Program-made: the position numbers and the translations under genes
Virus record (IMG/VR): IMGVR_UViG_3300006792_000003
Span: 1 to 39,854 of that record
From: a virus
Direction: 5' to 3' (one strand)
DNA length: 39,854 bases
The notes under the pieces: model-generated
The model's database searches: none
The model's input: the letters and a program-made list of their open reading frames with translations, nothing else
Told to the model about the DNA's origin: nothing
In this document: positions 24,318 through 31,791 of the stretch, in pieces
Layout: the number at the start of each line of letters is the position of its first letter
How positions within the stretch are numbered: the stretch's first letter is position 1

Positions 24318-26432
24318 CTACTCCCCGGTCATTGATTTCATTAACTCTTGATGCTTCGCTTCGTTGTCGTCTTTACTGTCTTGAATTGAAGTAACTAAAT
24401 TCCTCACTTCTTTTGTGTACTTGTCTATCATGTTCTTCGATTCTTCTGACTCGGCTTTTTCAAGGTTTAGAATCATCTTGGATTCTATTTCTTTAATCTC
24501 GGCTATTGACTTAGCTTTGGAGATAGCTGTCTTCATTCTTTCGTTCTTCAACTCGCCCTGCAATACTGCCAACTGACCCTGTGCAAGCTCACCCTCTATC
24601 CGGGTAGCCTCCCTCATGGCATCAAGCTGGGGATTCTCTTTCTTCTCTTCAGGGAATATCTCGCTAATGTAATCAACACCCAGGTCCTCAAGGTGCCGCT
24701 TCAACACCGGGATAGGATCACCCCCTGACTGGAGTATTCTATCAGATACCGCCATCACGGAATTGGACTGGAGTATGTTCTGTATGCGGCTGGTCATCTC
24801 CGGATTAGAAGCTGGCATAACATCCAGTCCCTTCATCCCGTAATCATCCATGTAATCCGCTTCATCACCCAGCAAATCCTTGTAAACAACCGGGTCAGTA
24901 TACTTGCGGTTCAAATCAGCCAGCTTGATAAACTCCCGCTTCTCACTCCGGTATATCCTCAACATGATCGCTGACAAAGGCATAAGCTGTTCTTGCACCA
25001 TACCCAGCATAGTCGTGGCCGGCGCATTGGCTCCTATCGCATCAGTCAGGTCAGCACTCGCCGCCAACCGCTCGATCTCAGCCCGCATCTTGTCATTGAA
25101 CAGGAAGTAACCCTCGCCTACATCGGGCCATTGAAACTCACGCACTGAATTCTGTAACTCATCAGGACTCATCAGGGTTGTGATGAACTGGCCCATAACG
25201 TACTGGAGTGTGCCTTTGGCCTTCCTGAAGTTCTTGGCTAAGAATCCTCCGGGCGTACTCTTCAGCTTGCCAGAGTTCAGAATAACGTTGGAGGTAGAGT
25301 TAATGGCTTGGGTAAGACCAGCCAGCAAGTGAACATATCCAATCCCAAGGAACGATCCCTCTTTTTCAAACGGTATCAGATCACCAGGAATCAGGGAGTA
25401 ATCAGTAATGTAGTTAATCGGCTCGATCCTGACCAGATCACACTGGCTAATCTTGCTGTTCTTCATGTCGGTTTCTTTATCGCCGGTCACTTCGAACCCC
25501 AAGTCATCCTCACCATCAAGCACACGGTCAAAGGTAACTACCTTGCCATTCGGGGTCTTGACTACAATGTTGTCTTCTTCGTATCGGGCAGTTATCCGCA
25601 TCACCTTGGCGGACGTACTGTGTACCGTGACCAGATAAGGTTCTTCATACCCATCATCATCAAGGTCATAGAACATCTGCTGAATGTAGAATATCTCATC
25701 TGATTCAGACTCCTCCCGTTGCTCAGTCTGGGTTTCAGTGCCGATCATCTCCATGTCTTCGTATTCGTGCCAGATACCCTCACGCTGCCGGGATAGCACA
25801 AGACTCTGGGTGTACTCACGGTCTATCGTAAAGGACCGGCATGTTTCCATGTTGGTGTTGGCTTGGTTGACAGAGAAGTCAGGCCAGCGGATTAACTCAC
25901 TGACATTAGCGCCTAGTCCCTGGTCGAAGTAGGTGTATTTGAAGCTGGCGCCATCAGACGGAAGGATATACAGATTACGGTCATGGTCATCCCGCCATGT
26001 CTTCATCTCGTAGTTCAACTGGTAGTTCATGTGGGTGGTGATGTTCTCGCCGCGCCTGCCCTTCTCACGCTCAGGGTCTTGCCCGATAACGTCATACTTG
26101 ACCAAGTCCCTTCCCTTGAGCAGGGTGGCTACCGCCCTATCCCCGAACTTGAGACAGGCTTCCAGCATACCCGGTGACTTGAAGTTAGCCGCACCCTCCC
26201 ATGGATCAGACAGGGGCTCAAGGTCTTGGCGCATCAGCTTCCGGCCAGCCTCAAGGAATTTCTCCCATCCCTCCATCGATGTCTTGTCAGCCTTCCTGTC
26301 CTCGATAACCCGTTCAGCTATCTTGGCAAGGATATCCTCACCCTCTTCCATATCCAGAATTGCGGGGACCAGGTTTCTTTCCCTGATGTGGGATACTAGA
26401 TCGCTGACTTTGCCGGGAGCCTTAGTTTTCAT
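24318..26432 (-). CDS. Portal protein (P22-type size)
   Basis: At 704 aa this is close to P22 gp1 (725 aa). Recognisable portal elements are DPWEGAANFKSPGMLEACLK in the clip region, IRWPDFSVNQANTNMETCRS with FTIDREY, the wing/stem segment YSLIPGDLIPFEKEGSFLGI, the long stem helix LAGLTQAINSTSNVILNSGK, and TTMLGMVQEQLMPLSAIMLR. The C-terminus is a long charged coiled coil (IKEIESKMILNLEKAESEES), the expected barrel. It follows the large terminase with one small gene between and precedes the scaffold. AAGGG lies just before the ATG. Confidence 0.9.
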   Translation of the reverse strand: MKTKAPGKVSDLVSHIRERNLVPAILDMEEGEDILAKIAERVIEDRKADKTSMEGWEKFLEAGRKLMRQDLEPLSDPWEGAANFKSPGMLEACLKFGDRAVATLLKGRDLVKYDVIGQDPEREKGRRGENITTHMNYQLNYEMKTWRDDHDRNLYILPSDGASFKYTYFDQGLGANVSELIRWPDFSVNQANTNMETCRSFTIDREYTQSLVLSRQREGIWHEYEDMEMIGTETQTEQREESESDEIFYIQQMFYDLDDDGYEEPYLVTVHSTSAKVMRITARYEEDNIVVKTPNGKVVTFDRVLDGEDDLGFEVTGDKETDMKNSKISQCDLVRIEPINYITDYSLIPGDLIPFEKEGSFLGIGYVHLLAGLTQAINSTSNVILNSGKLKSTPGGFLAKNFRKAKGTLQYVMGQFITTLMSPDELQNSVREFQWPDVGEGYFLFNDKMRAEIERLAASADLTDAIGANAPATTMLGMVQEQLMPLSAIMLRIYRSEKREFIKLADLNRKYTDPVVYKDLLGDEADYMDDYGMKGLDVMPASNPEMTSRIQNILQSNSVMAVSDRILQSGGDPIPVLKRHLEDLGVDYISEIFPEEKKENPQLDAMREATRIEGELAQGQLAVLQGELKNERMKTAISKAKSIAEIKEIESKMILNLEKAESEESKNMIDKYTKEVRNLVTSIQDSKDDNEAKHQELMKSMTGE

Positions 26433-26691
26433 CTAATGCCCTTGAAAGCATAGACTCTTCATCATCCATGGCATTGTTCGTATGGACATCAAAAACCAAT
26501 TGGGATAAAGCACCGAGCAGTCTTAGCCTTGTATTTCTTGTATCCATAACCCAAGAATGTGTCCAACTATCATCATCCCATCCATACAGAGCAACCATCG
26601 TCCTGATTTCTCCTTTCTTGGCGCGCTCTAAATCATTCTCAAGCATGGCAATCAGGTCTTTGTTTGGAGATGAATCTTTAATATTCTTCAT
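26422..26691 (-). CDS. Small hypothetical protein between terminase and portal (89 aa)
   Basis: I choose ATG at 26691 (MKNIKDSSPNKDL): AGGA lies five bases upstream and it overlaps the terminase TGA as ATGA. ATG at 26697 is possible. The product has LENDLERAKKGEIRTMVALY and TRLRLLGALSQLVFDVH, a pattern I associate with small phage proteins in this place, and a tryptophan pair (SWTHSWVMDTRN). It overlaps the portal start by 11 bases. Function unknown. Confidence 0.7.
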   Translation of the reverse strand: MKNIKDSSPNKDLIAMLENDLERAKKGEIRTMVALYGWDDDSWTHSWVMDTRNTRLRLLGALSQLVFDVHTNNAMDDEESMLSRALDEN

Positions 26692-28130
26692 GACCATCCT
26701 AGCGGGGCATTCTGATTGCGGGGGGGAATGTAATCTTCTTCATCAAAGGGTTCTGTCTCTGCTATACGAAGCATCATAATCAGTTGCCGGGTGGCGCTCA
26801 TTAAATCATCCCGCTCTTTAACTATCAGGCCATCCTTACGGTGGTAAATCCTATATTCTTCAAACCATTCTTCAAAGTATTTGTTTACCTTGAGCCTGCC
26901 TGACTGGAATCGCTCTATCATAGCAGTAATACCCGCCTCTGTACCATACCCGCCGCCTTCATGGGTGGCGTGAGTGTGATACATATTCAATCCGGCATTG
27001 CGATACTGGCTTGCCAATTCCTCATTGGACCCGCCCTTATCATGCTGCTTGCCATCGTGGGGCCACGCTACAGGTATCCAGTCACCCCACGGCTTTATCA
27101 CACCAGCCGCATTAACAGGGGAACATTGAGACTGCTTCCAGCCCTTGGTGATGTAAATAATATCCGTATCCCTATCCCAAACACCATGCACAAACGCCTG
27201 GGGATGGTCGTAACCAAAGTCCATCCCGATAATCTGCGCCCAGAACTTGGGGATTGCGTGGGGTTCCCACTTGATAGCCTCCTCAAGAACAGGGAATACA
27301 CGGCCTGAGCCAAGGATGGGTATGCCGTTTTTTCTGGCCTCACGTTCATGTTCAGGATAAGCATCAATGATCTGCTTCTTGCGCTCTTCAGAGTAGTGGT
27401 CTACATCTGCAATGCCCATCCGAATCAATACCTGTTCCTCAGACGGAGCAACTTCGAACTTGTGGGTGAGGTTGGTCATGCCCAATAGCGGGGTATAGGT
27501 CAGCAGGGATGTAGGGCCAAACTGCCCGTTGTTGGTACGGGTCAGACCCTCTGAGTATATCTCTTCGGGCGGCTCTTCATCGAACCAGACAATATCAATG
27601 GTGGATGCCTGGAACTTCTGCCTACCCTGCGAATAGGCTTTGAACCGACACACACTCAGACCACCGGACTTATGCTTGACCATGATGTAATCAAGGCAGT
27701 TGGGGGTTCCCATTGCTCTCTGAATGGAGTGAATCTGGTCGTTCTTGATCGTACCGTAACCGATCTCGTTCTTCTCAAGACTCCCGCACAGTAGCAGCTG
27801 GATAGAATCCCGGATTTCTTGAGGGGTTACACCACACGCCCAAGCCAATACAGGCTTGCTAAACCTCAATCCCTGCCACCAGTCAGGATACTCGCCGCTT
27901 AAATGATAGGCGTACTCAGCCGCCCCAGATAGAGACTTGCCGAGTTGGTTGCCAGCCATAAAGCATCGCTGGGCGTAGTAATTGCCCATCTTGTGGAATT
28001 CAGCCTGCTTCTTGTTGGGCTGGTAGAAGTCAACGAAGTTCTCTCGCTTGCGCCTGACCTTCTCCTGAAGCAACTCAATAGCCCGGCGCTTCTTCTCCGG
28101 GGTTAGCTTGGAGTAGTCTGGGCTAATCAA
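26688..28130 (-). CDS. Terminase large subunit (P22 gp2-type)
   Basis: This is the packaging motor ATPase and nuclease. Walker A is AGNQLGKS (residues 59-66), with the P22-like context SGAAEYAYHLSGEYPDWW. Walker B is IDIVWFDEE (178-186). The nuclease domain shows GMDFGYDHP (302-310), the first RNase-H-like aspartate, and a second acid cluster near VKERDDLMSATRQL. The length (480 aa) is close to P22 gp2. The start appears to be TTG at 28130, overlapping the stop of the Tat-signal gene (TTGA). The small subunit lies two genes upstream. Confidence 0.95.
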   Translation of the reverse strand: MISPDYSKLTPEKKRRAIELLQEKVRRKRENFVDFYQPNKKQAEFHKMGNYYAQRCFMAGNQLGKSLSGAAEYAYHLSGEYPDWWQGLRFSKPVLAWACGVTPQEIRDSIQLLLCGSLEKNEIGYGTIKNDQIHSIQRAMGTPNCLDYIMVKHKSGGLSVCRFKAYSQGRQKFQASTIDIVWFDEEPPEEIYSEGLTRTNNGQFGPTSLLTYTPLLGMTNLTHKFEVAPSEEQVLIRMGIADVDHYSEERKKQIIDAYPEHEREARKNGIPILGSGRVFPVLEEAIKWEPHAIPKFWAQIIGMDFGYDHPQAFVHGVWDRDTDIIYITKGWKQSQCSPVNAAGVIKPWGDWIPVAWPHDGKQHDKGGSNEELASQYRNAGLNMYHTHATHEGGGYGTEAGITAMIERFQSGRLKVNKYFEEWFEEYRIYHRKDGLIVKERDDLMSATRQLIMMLRIAETEPFDEEDYIPPRNQNAPLGWS

Positions 28131-28315
28131 TCAGATAGATCTCTGTATGGCCAGAGGTAATTGCCTTTCGGATGAGTAATTGAATACAGGGGCATCCCAT
28201 CTCCTACTTCATCAAGAGTAACAAACGGCTTGACCCGCATAATGCTCTCAGCCCGGACAATAGCAGGCAGGATTAAGGCAGCACTTGCGGCTCTTAGGAA
28301 TTGTCTACGCTTCAT
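28127..28315 (-). CDS. Small protein with a strong Tat signal peptide
   Basis: GGAGG lies five bases before the ATG at 28315. The N-terminus MKRRQFLRAASAALILPAIV RAES has a textbook twin-arginine motif (RRQFLR), a modest hydrophobic core and an A-x-A-type cleavage site (VRA-ES). Only about 39 residues would remain (ending YLWPYRDLSD), with no recognisable domain. It sits between the HTH gene and the large terminase, overlapping both by a few bases. Why a phage packaging operon carries an exported protein is not clear. Confidence 0.75.
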   Translation of the reverse strand: MKRRQFLRAASAALILPAIVRAESIMRVKPFVTLDEVGDGMPLYSITHPKGNYLWPYRDLSD

Positions 28316-28493
28316 CCTTCCCTCCATACAGTTTTACACAGCCCGCTACGATAATCTCAAGCCTATCTGACTTCTGACCACCAGCAGACCACCACCGATA
28401 CAAGGTGCTTTCATTCACGCCCCACATCTGAGCAACCCACCTCACGGAAGGAGCGCCCATTTCCTTTACTTTCTGACTTAAACTATTGCTCAT
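28305..28493 (-). CDS. Small helix-turn-helix DNA-binding protein (62 aa)
   Basis: Residues about 14-37 (PSVRWVAQMWGVNESTLYRW) form a helix-turn-helix with VAQMWGVNESTLYRWW as the turn and recognition helix. The remainder is one helix (SDRLEIIVAGCVKLYGGKDE). No Shine-Dalgarno sequence is visible before the ATG at 28493, while a plausible promoter lies only about ten bases upstream, so the message may be nearly leaderless as with some phage repressors. It could regulate the late genes or be a terminase-associated protein. Confidence 0.7.
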   Translation of the reverse strand: MSNSLSQKVKEMGAPSVRWVAQMWGVNESTLYRWWSAGGQKSDRLEIIVAGCVKLYGGKDEA

Positions 28494-28502
28494 GTATGCA
28501 AT

Positions 28503-28532
28503 AGAATACCAGAAGTCGCGCCATTAATGCAA
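28503..28532 (-). promoter_or_regulatory. Candidate sigma-70 promoter for the HTH/terminase operon
   Basis: On the minus strand TTGCAT (28532-28527), 18 bases, then TATTCT (28508-28503) preceded by TGG, an extended -10. The predicted start would be at about 28496, close to the HTH gene's ATG at 28493. The match is moderate. Confidence 0.35.
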
Positions 28533-28568
28533 TACAATTAGAGGGATATGGTGCCAGGAGGGGATATA

Positions 28569-29060
28569 TCAGGGCTTATTGTCACTGAGCAGGGTGGCTA
28601 TCTCATCATCCAGCTTGTCATCGGGTATGTTACGTAATCCTAACTCACCTGAATGCTCAATCTGCTTGTAGTCACCGTACTTCTTGGGCATCAGCTTTGA
28701 AAGCGCCCATTTCCTTGAGTCTACGCGCAGCCTAGCGTGATTGACAGCCGGGCCATCTACTACCATTACCGGCTTACCGTCAAGAATCAGGGGCTTTCCG
28801 TCATTGTCGAGAACAGGGTTTCCTACCTGATTATCACTAATATCGTTAATGTCCTCGAACCATGCACTATGACATTGCTCCTTGCCAGCATTGTATTGCT
28901 GCGTAAACTCTGGGATTTCTCTCAGCCACTTGAATAGCGTAGTCATGCAAGGCATTGATTCGTCACGGGAAATTGATCTCATGGATTCGCCTTCAGCTAT
29001 CCTGGAACAGATCATGTCTGCTAGTTCGGGCGTGTAATCAGTGGGTCTTCCGGCTGGCAT
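28569..29060 (-). CDS. Terminase small subunit
   Basis: The N-terminal MPAGRPTDYTPELADMICSR and SISRDESMPCMTTLFKWLRE form a helix-turn-helix of the phage small-terminase type, followed by FTQQYNAGKEQCHSAWFEDI. The C-terminus ends in KYGDYKQIEHSGELGL and an acidic tail. The length (163 aa) is typical. It should recognise the packaging start on phage DNA and hand it to the large subunit. It lies two small genes upstream of that gene. The packaging site itself is often inside this gene, but I cannot see it. Confidence 0.9.
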   Translation of the reverse strand: MPAGRPTDYTPELADMICSRIAEGESMRSISRDESMPCMTTLFKWLREIPEFTQQYNAGKEQCHSAWFEDINDISDNQVGNPVLDNDGKPLILDGKPVMVVDGPAVNHARLRVDSRKWALSKLMPKKYGDYKQIEHSGELGLRNIPDDKLDDEIATLLSDNKP

Positions 29061-29072
29061 TGATTGTCCTGA

Positions 29073-29336
29073 CTAATGGAGCATGATTAACTTGGGTTGA
29101 TCTGACTTCTTTTCATCCTTGCCGGTAAGCAGGTATTCAAGGCGCTTCTCTACTCTCTGAATAGCGTCTACCGGGGCTTGGCTGGCTTTCATGGATATTA
29201 ATACACCGAGCATTTCAAAGGATTCAGGGGATTGTAACATCCATATATCATGGTTGGGAATAAGAAGTCCTTTCATTAAAGAATCCAACTTGGCCTTGTA
29301 GTCTGCTTTGGCTTTGCTTTTCTGTTTAGGTTTCAT
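29073..29336 (-). CDS. Small hypothetical protein (87 aa)
   Basis: AGGAGCC precedes ATG at 29336. The product begins MKPKQKSKAKADYKAKLDSL, very basic, then has a helical body (ESFEMLGVLISMKASQAPVD; VEKRLEYLLTGKDEKKSDQ). It lies between the lysis cassette and the small terminase. Function unknown; the basic N-terminus suggests nucleic-acid contact. Confidence 0.65.
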   Translation of the reverse strand: MKPKQKSKAKADYKAKLDSLMKGLLIPNHDIWMLQSPESFEMLGVLISMKASQAPVDAIQRVEKRLEYLLTGKDEKKSDQPKLIMLH

Positions 29337-29361
29337 GGCTCCTGTTCCTTTTGCTCTATAA

Positions 29362-29523
29362 TCAGAAATTGTCAGCGTAATATTGTTTTATCAATGCCTC
29401 AATATCGCTTTCAGGGAATTGGCCACCTTCCCCGCCTTCAGTCTCTATCCATAAGCTGTTTTCATCGTGCCTTACTATGACAAAATCGCCAATCTGGATA
29501 TATTGAGATATTCTTTCTTCCAT
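29362..29523 (-). CDS. Small acidic hypothetical protein (53 aa)
   Basis: The frame runs from ATG 29523 to TGA 29364-29362. The product begins MEERISQYIQIGDFVIVRHD and continues LWIETEGGEGGQFPESDIEA to YYADNF. The first half has the strand-turn-strand rhythm of a small beta-barrel (GDFVIVRH). It follows the lysis genes by two bases. It is short but its composition and tight spacing support it. Confidence 0.55.
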   Translation of the reverse strand: MEERISQYIQIGDFVIVRHDENSLWIETEGGEGGQFPESDIEALIKQYYADNF

Positions 29524-29525
29524 AG

Positions 29526-29708
29526 CTATCGGCAAAACTGCTCGACGTTGCGGTTATGGACTACAGCCTGCTCTTTCTCTGCCCTTGTCCAACGATCTTC
29601 AAAGCCAGGGGCGGGCTGAATCACTTCAAGCCAGCCGCACGCGTCACTTACGGGGCTTGCGCAATTCACTATCAAGGGCAGAATTGAAGGGCTTGTTCCA
29701 CATTCCAT
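29526..29708 (-). CDS. Small secreted protein of lysis cassette, Rz1-like region (60 aa)
   Basis: The product has a short hydrophobic stretch (SILPLIVNCASPVSDACG) and a C-terminus WLEVIQPAPGFEDRWTRAEK ending VVHNRNVEQFCR. That end, with C-G-W, an acidic loop and HN..W/V..C, matches small exported proteins common in phage lysis cassettes. It overlaps the lipoprotein gene by 37 bases in another frame, an arrangement like Rz/Rz1. The start is uncertain: ATG at 29708 has GGAGA only one base away. Confidence 0.55.
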   Translation of the reverse strand: MECGTSPSILPLIVNCASPVSDACGWLEVIQPAPGFEDRWTRAEKEQAVVHNRNVEQFCR

Positions 29709-29881
29709 TCTCCAGGAAGTTTCATTATCCTTACTTCACCCTGGGTGTCCGTGAAATAGCCTTCCACGTGCAAGACTCCGCAGGCATGAGTAGCCCCGTC
29801 AAGTACCTGCATTGTCTGCGAACAACTTGATAACAGAATAATTGAGATAACGAGTACTGCTTTAACAATAATGTTTTTCAT
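29672..29881 (-). CDS. Small lipoprotein of the lysis cassette
   Basis: AGAGG lies before ATG at 29881. The N-terminus MKNIIVKAVLVISIILLSSC is a lipoprotein signal with a clean lipobox (L-S-S-C, Cys20), followed by about 49 residues (QTMQVLDGATHACGVLHVEG, then QGEVRIMKLPGEWN). An outer-membrane lipoprotein in a lysis block could be an o-spanin partner of the membrane coiled-coil protein upstream. The mature part lacks the proline-rich make-up of lambda Rz1, so this is only a possibility. Confidence 0.65.
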   Translation of the reverse strand: MKNIIVKAVLVISIILLSSCSQTMQVLDGATHACGVLHVEGYFTDTQGEVRIMKLPGEWNVEQALQFCP

Positions 29882-29909
29882 AAAACCTCTTTAATAAGCG
29901 GGGAGCCTG

Positions 29910-30122
29910 TCATGCGATAGATTTGTGAGTGACAAGGCGCAATACGATGTTAATCACCACCATAATGCCCGCTACAAGCTGTGCCTGGGTGTCAGGGTCA
30001 AGCCCTAAGTCCATGCCGAATACGCCTGCGAGAGTGGCCGCTGCGCCTACTACGTTGGCGATTATCGTGCGTGACTGCCAGAATGGTTTTGATACTGCTG
30101 CTTTTGCTTTTGCTGTTGCCAT
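29910..30122 (-). CDS. Holin-like small membrane protein
   Basis: AGGAG seven bases upstream supports ATG at 30122. The protein has a basic N-terminus (MATAKAKAAVSKPFWQSRTI), a first membrane segment (IIANVVGAAATLAGVFGMDL), a short loop (GLDPDTQAQ) and a second segment (LVAGIMVVINIVLRLV). The W-x-S-x-T-I-x-A-N and D-P-x-T-Q-A elements recur in phage proteins usually annotated as holins. With two segments and 70 aa it fits a small holin that makes the inner membrane permeable at lysis. Confidence 0.7.
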   Translation of the reverse strand: MATAKAKAAVSKPFWQSRTIIANVVGAAATLAGVFGMDLGLDPDTQAQLVAGIMVVINIVLRLVTHKSIA

Positions 30123-30168
30123 GATGTTGCTCCTATTGTGTTGACTCCAAAGCCGTTGTGATCGTGTA

Positions 30169-30276
30169 TTAAGCTGCTATAAACGCCGCCACAGCGACAA
30201 TAAACAGGACTCCGCCCAGAATTAGGACTCCGCCCAGAATCAAGGGCCAGGTGTTCTTAAAATATCCCTTCATCAT
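30169..30276 (-). CDS. 35-residue single-membrane-segment protein
   Basis: ATG at 30276 overlaps the upstream TGA (ATGA). The product begins MMKGYFKNTWPLILGG and carries one long hydrophobic stretch with a direct duplication, LILGGVLILGGV, then LFIVAVAAFIAA. It is a typical tiny phage membrane protein and may be a second holin, an antiholin or a pinholin. The duplicated hexapeptide comes from two near-identical 18-bp repeats (30206-30241). Confidence 0.6.
   Translation of the reverse strand: MMKGYFKNTWPLILGGVLILGGVLFIVAVAAFIAA
30206..30241 (-). repeat. Two 18-bp tandem repeats inside the mini membrane gene
   Basis: AGGACTCCGCCCAGAAT(T/C) occurs twice head to tail (30206-30223 and 30224-30241), differing only at the last base. 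It encodes LILGGV twice and so lengthens the membrane segment by six residues. Slippage here would change the membrane span in steps of six. Confidence 0.85.
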
Positions 30277-30617
30277 TGTGACGCATCCAGTGCTTGAGAT
30301 TCCTGTAGTACTTTCAGGGTCTGTAGGTTTCTTTCGTGGGTCTGCTCAAGCTCAAAAAGCTCGCTTCTTTCTTCCTGCGTCAGAGTTGTGCGAGACTTTA
30401 AAAATGAGATTCTTTCTTCCTTGGTATCCAGTTCATCTTGTAGATCAGTGATTTCCGTGATCGCTACTGTGGTTTCCAAAGAATCAAGATCCGACTGGCT
30501 GGCAAAATAAACGGTTAGTCCTGCCCATACCACAGTAATCACTGTAACCATGACTCCGATTATGTAGCCGATGGCCTTGGCTTTTTTGCCTATGCTCTCG
30601 AGAGATGTTTTGGCCAT
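30273..30617 (-). CDS. Membrane-anchored coiled-coil protein, i-spanin-like
   Basis: It has a short basic N-terminus (MAKTSLESIGKKAKAIGY), one membrane segment (about residues 17-40: IGVMVTVITVVWAGLTVYFA) and then a long charged coiled coil (ITDLQDELDTKEERISFLKS, ERSELFELEQTHERNLQTLK). This is the topology of Rz-type i-spanins, with the coiled coil in the periplasm. A lipoprotein candidate partner lies downstream. No sequence identity to Rz can be claimed. Confidence 0.65.
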   Translation of the reverse strand: MAKTSLESIGKKAKAIGYIIGVMVTVITVVWAGLTVYFASQSDLDSLETTVAITEITDLQDELDTKEERISFLKSRTTLTQEERSELFELEQTHERNLQTLKVLQESQALDASQ

Positions 30618-30623
30618 AACGCG

Positions 30624-31217
30624 TCACTTGTCTGCCACTAACCTGTTATATTTTTTTACGAACCCATCTACTGTGCCTGCGCCGCCTGATGAATTGTAGA
30701 AACGCTTGTAGTAGCCTCCAATGGCTTCAATATCATCCGGTGGAGGCAGAGATTCAGGCACATACCACAAGCGAATCCTGGCTATCGCTGTGTTGTAGGG
30801 CATGTTTCCGATTAGTTGATTATCATCGACAGAGTAATTGCCATCGGAATCTATGGTTACCGCTTCGTCGGGCACTAGCCCCAGCACGATTTCGCGCAAG
30901 GCCCACTTGTCTGATCTGTTCAAGTATCGCCATGTATCCGCATGGGTCGCAGGCTCTATACCATTGCCGCCAAGTGCCGGACCACCGCCAAGCTGGACAA
31001 GGTTGTACCAGAGGTCTGATTCCTGGGCCGCTATACCCATCATCAGGATGTTGGCGCTCTCGGAATTCATCCTTTCGTCATACTCGGCCAATTTCAGCAA
31101 AGTAGGCGCAATAACGTAGTTTTTGAGGTGCGCGGCTCTCATAGCTTCGATCTCGCAATTCCATTGTGGATGCTGTAAGCAGAGGGATAAGAGGATGGGA
31201 AGTAGGGATTCAAGCAT
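30624..31217 (-). CDS. Endolysin (lysozyme/transglycosylase-like)
   Basis: The core NILMMGIAAQESDLWYNLVQ with LGGGPALGGNGIEPATHADT and WRYLNRSDKWA is the pattern of phage peptidoglycan-cleaving enzymes of the lysozyme superfamily; Glu66 in AAQESDL is the likely catalytic acid. The C-terminus has IARIRLWYVPESLPPPDD and GYYKRFYNSSGGAGTVDGFV. The N-terminus MLESLLPILLSLCLQ is hydrophobic and may act as a signal or signal-anchor, so export without a holin is possible. I choose ATG at 31217, overlapping the previous stop; TTG at 31235 is an alternative. Confidence 0.85.
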   Translation of the reverse strand: MLESLLPILLSLCLQHPQWNCEIEAMRAAHLKNYVIAPTLLKLAEYDERMNSESANILMMGIAAQESDLWYNLVQLGGGPALGGNGIEPATHADTWRYLNRSDKWALREIVLGLVPDEAVTIDSDGNYSVDDNQLIGNMPYNTAIARIRLWYVPESLPPPDDIEAIGGYYKRFYNSSGGAGTVDGFVKKYNRLVADK

Positions 31218-31554
31218 AACTCGCGTAGTAAGCAATAATCAGACCAAAGACCCCAAGCAGTGTGGCCACCACCCATTTAAACTCTATTGATGATTGCGTT
31301 CTCTGGCGCTTCATGCCTTCTTTGATGTTCCTATCGTCGTTTACAAATTGAACTTTGCCGGATAGCTCTGAAATGCTGGTCATAACCGCAGTGTGGTTGT
31401 TGGCCATGGATGTGGTCAGGCGTTGGTGTTCGCCATGTAGTGATGTGATTGCCTGTTCATTGAGCTTGGATGTAATCCGAAGGCCGGTTATTTCCTTTCC
31501 GTGCTCACCGAGCCTGCGTTCTACCCAGGCCGGTCCTTCTAAACTACCCGCCAT
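31210..31554 (-). CDS. Tail-anchored coiled-coil membrane protein of lysis cassette
   Basis: The first gene of the lysis operon. Residues 10-85 are polar and helical (VERRLGEHGKEITGLRITSK, SISELSGKVQFVNDDRNIKE), and the C-terminus is one membrane segment (WVVATLLGVFGLIIAYYASY). This N-coiled-coil/C-anchor plan is like the XhlA group of lysis-associated proteins. AAGGAT lies upstream of ATG at 31554, below a good promoter. Function by analogy only. Confidence 0.65.
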   Translation of the reverse strand: MAGSLEGPAWVERRLGEHGKEITGLRITSKLNEQAITSLHGEHQRLTTSMANNHTAVMTSISELSGKVQFVNDDRNIKEGMKRQRTQSSIEFKWVVATLLGVFGLIIAYYASYA

Positions 31555-31592
31555 GTAGGATATCCTTGCCGAAGCGCGCCAATTGCCACGTT

Positions 31593-31621
31593 ATTGTGTG
31601 TACACGCGCACGCAGTGTCAA
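31593..31621 (-). promoter_or_regulatory. Sigma-70 promoter for the lysis/late operon
   Basis: On the minus strand TTGACA (31621-31616), exactly 17 bases, then CACAAT (31598-31593). The -35 is perfect and the -10 matches four of six. The spacer contains the 8-bp palindrome GTGTACAC (31598-31605), which touches the -10 and could be a binding site. The first gene starts 39 bases below. Confidence 0.6.
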
Positions 31622-31730
31622 GCTATTTTCCAAAAAAAGGGGGATATGTGTGTTTTATGCTTGACGCCCGGCCTAAATCCCTTGACCTGTTTTGCTGCGC
31701 CGGGGGCATGAAAATATACAGATAATTTGT

Positions 31731-31759
31731 TTGACATATCATATGTTCTGTTATACACT
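31731..31759 (+). promoter_or_regulatory. Sigma-70 promoter for the plus-strand regulatory operon
   Basis: TTGACA (31731-31736), exactly 17 bases, then TACACT (31754-31759). The -35 is perfect and the -10 matches four of six. It points away from the lysis promoter, about 110 bases to its left, giving a divergent control region. GGAG for the gene at 31792 follows at a suitable distance. Confidence 0.65.
31734..31746. promoter_or_regulatory. Candidate operator overlapping the plus-strand promoter
   Basis: ACATAT-C-ATATGT is a perfect 13-bp palindrome that overlaps the last three bases of the -35 and the spacer. A protein bound here would block the promoter. The ribbon-helix-helix protein encoded at the end of the same operon is the obvious candidate, which is an inference from position. 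Confidence 0.45.
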
Positions 31760-31791
31760 GTACTTACTGACTAAAACAACGGAGCAAGAAG

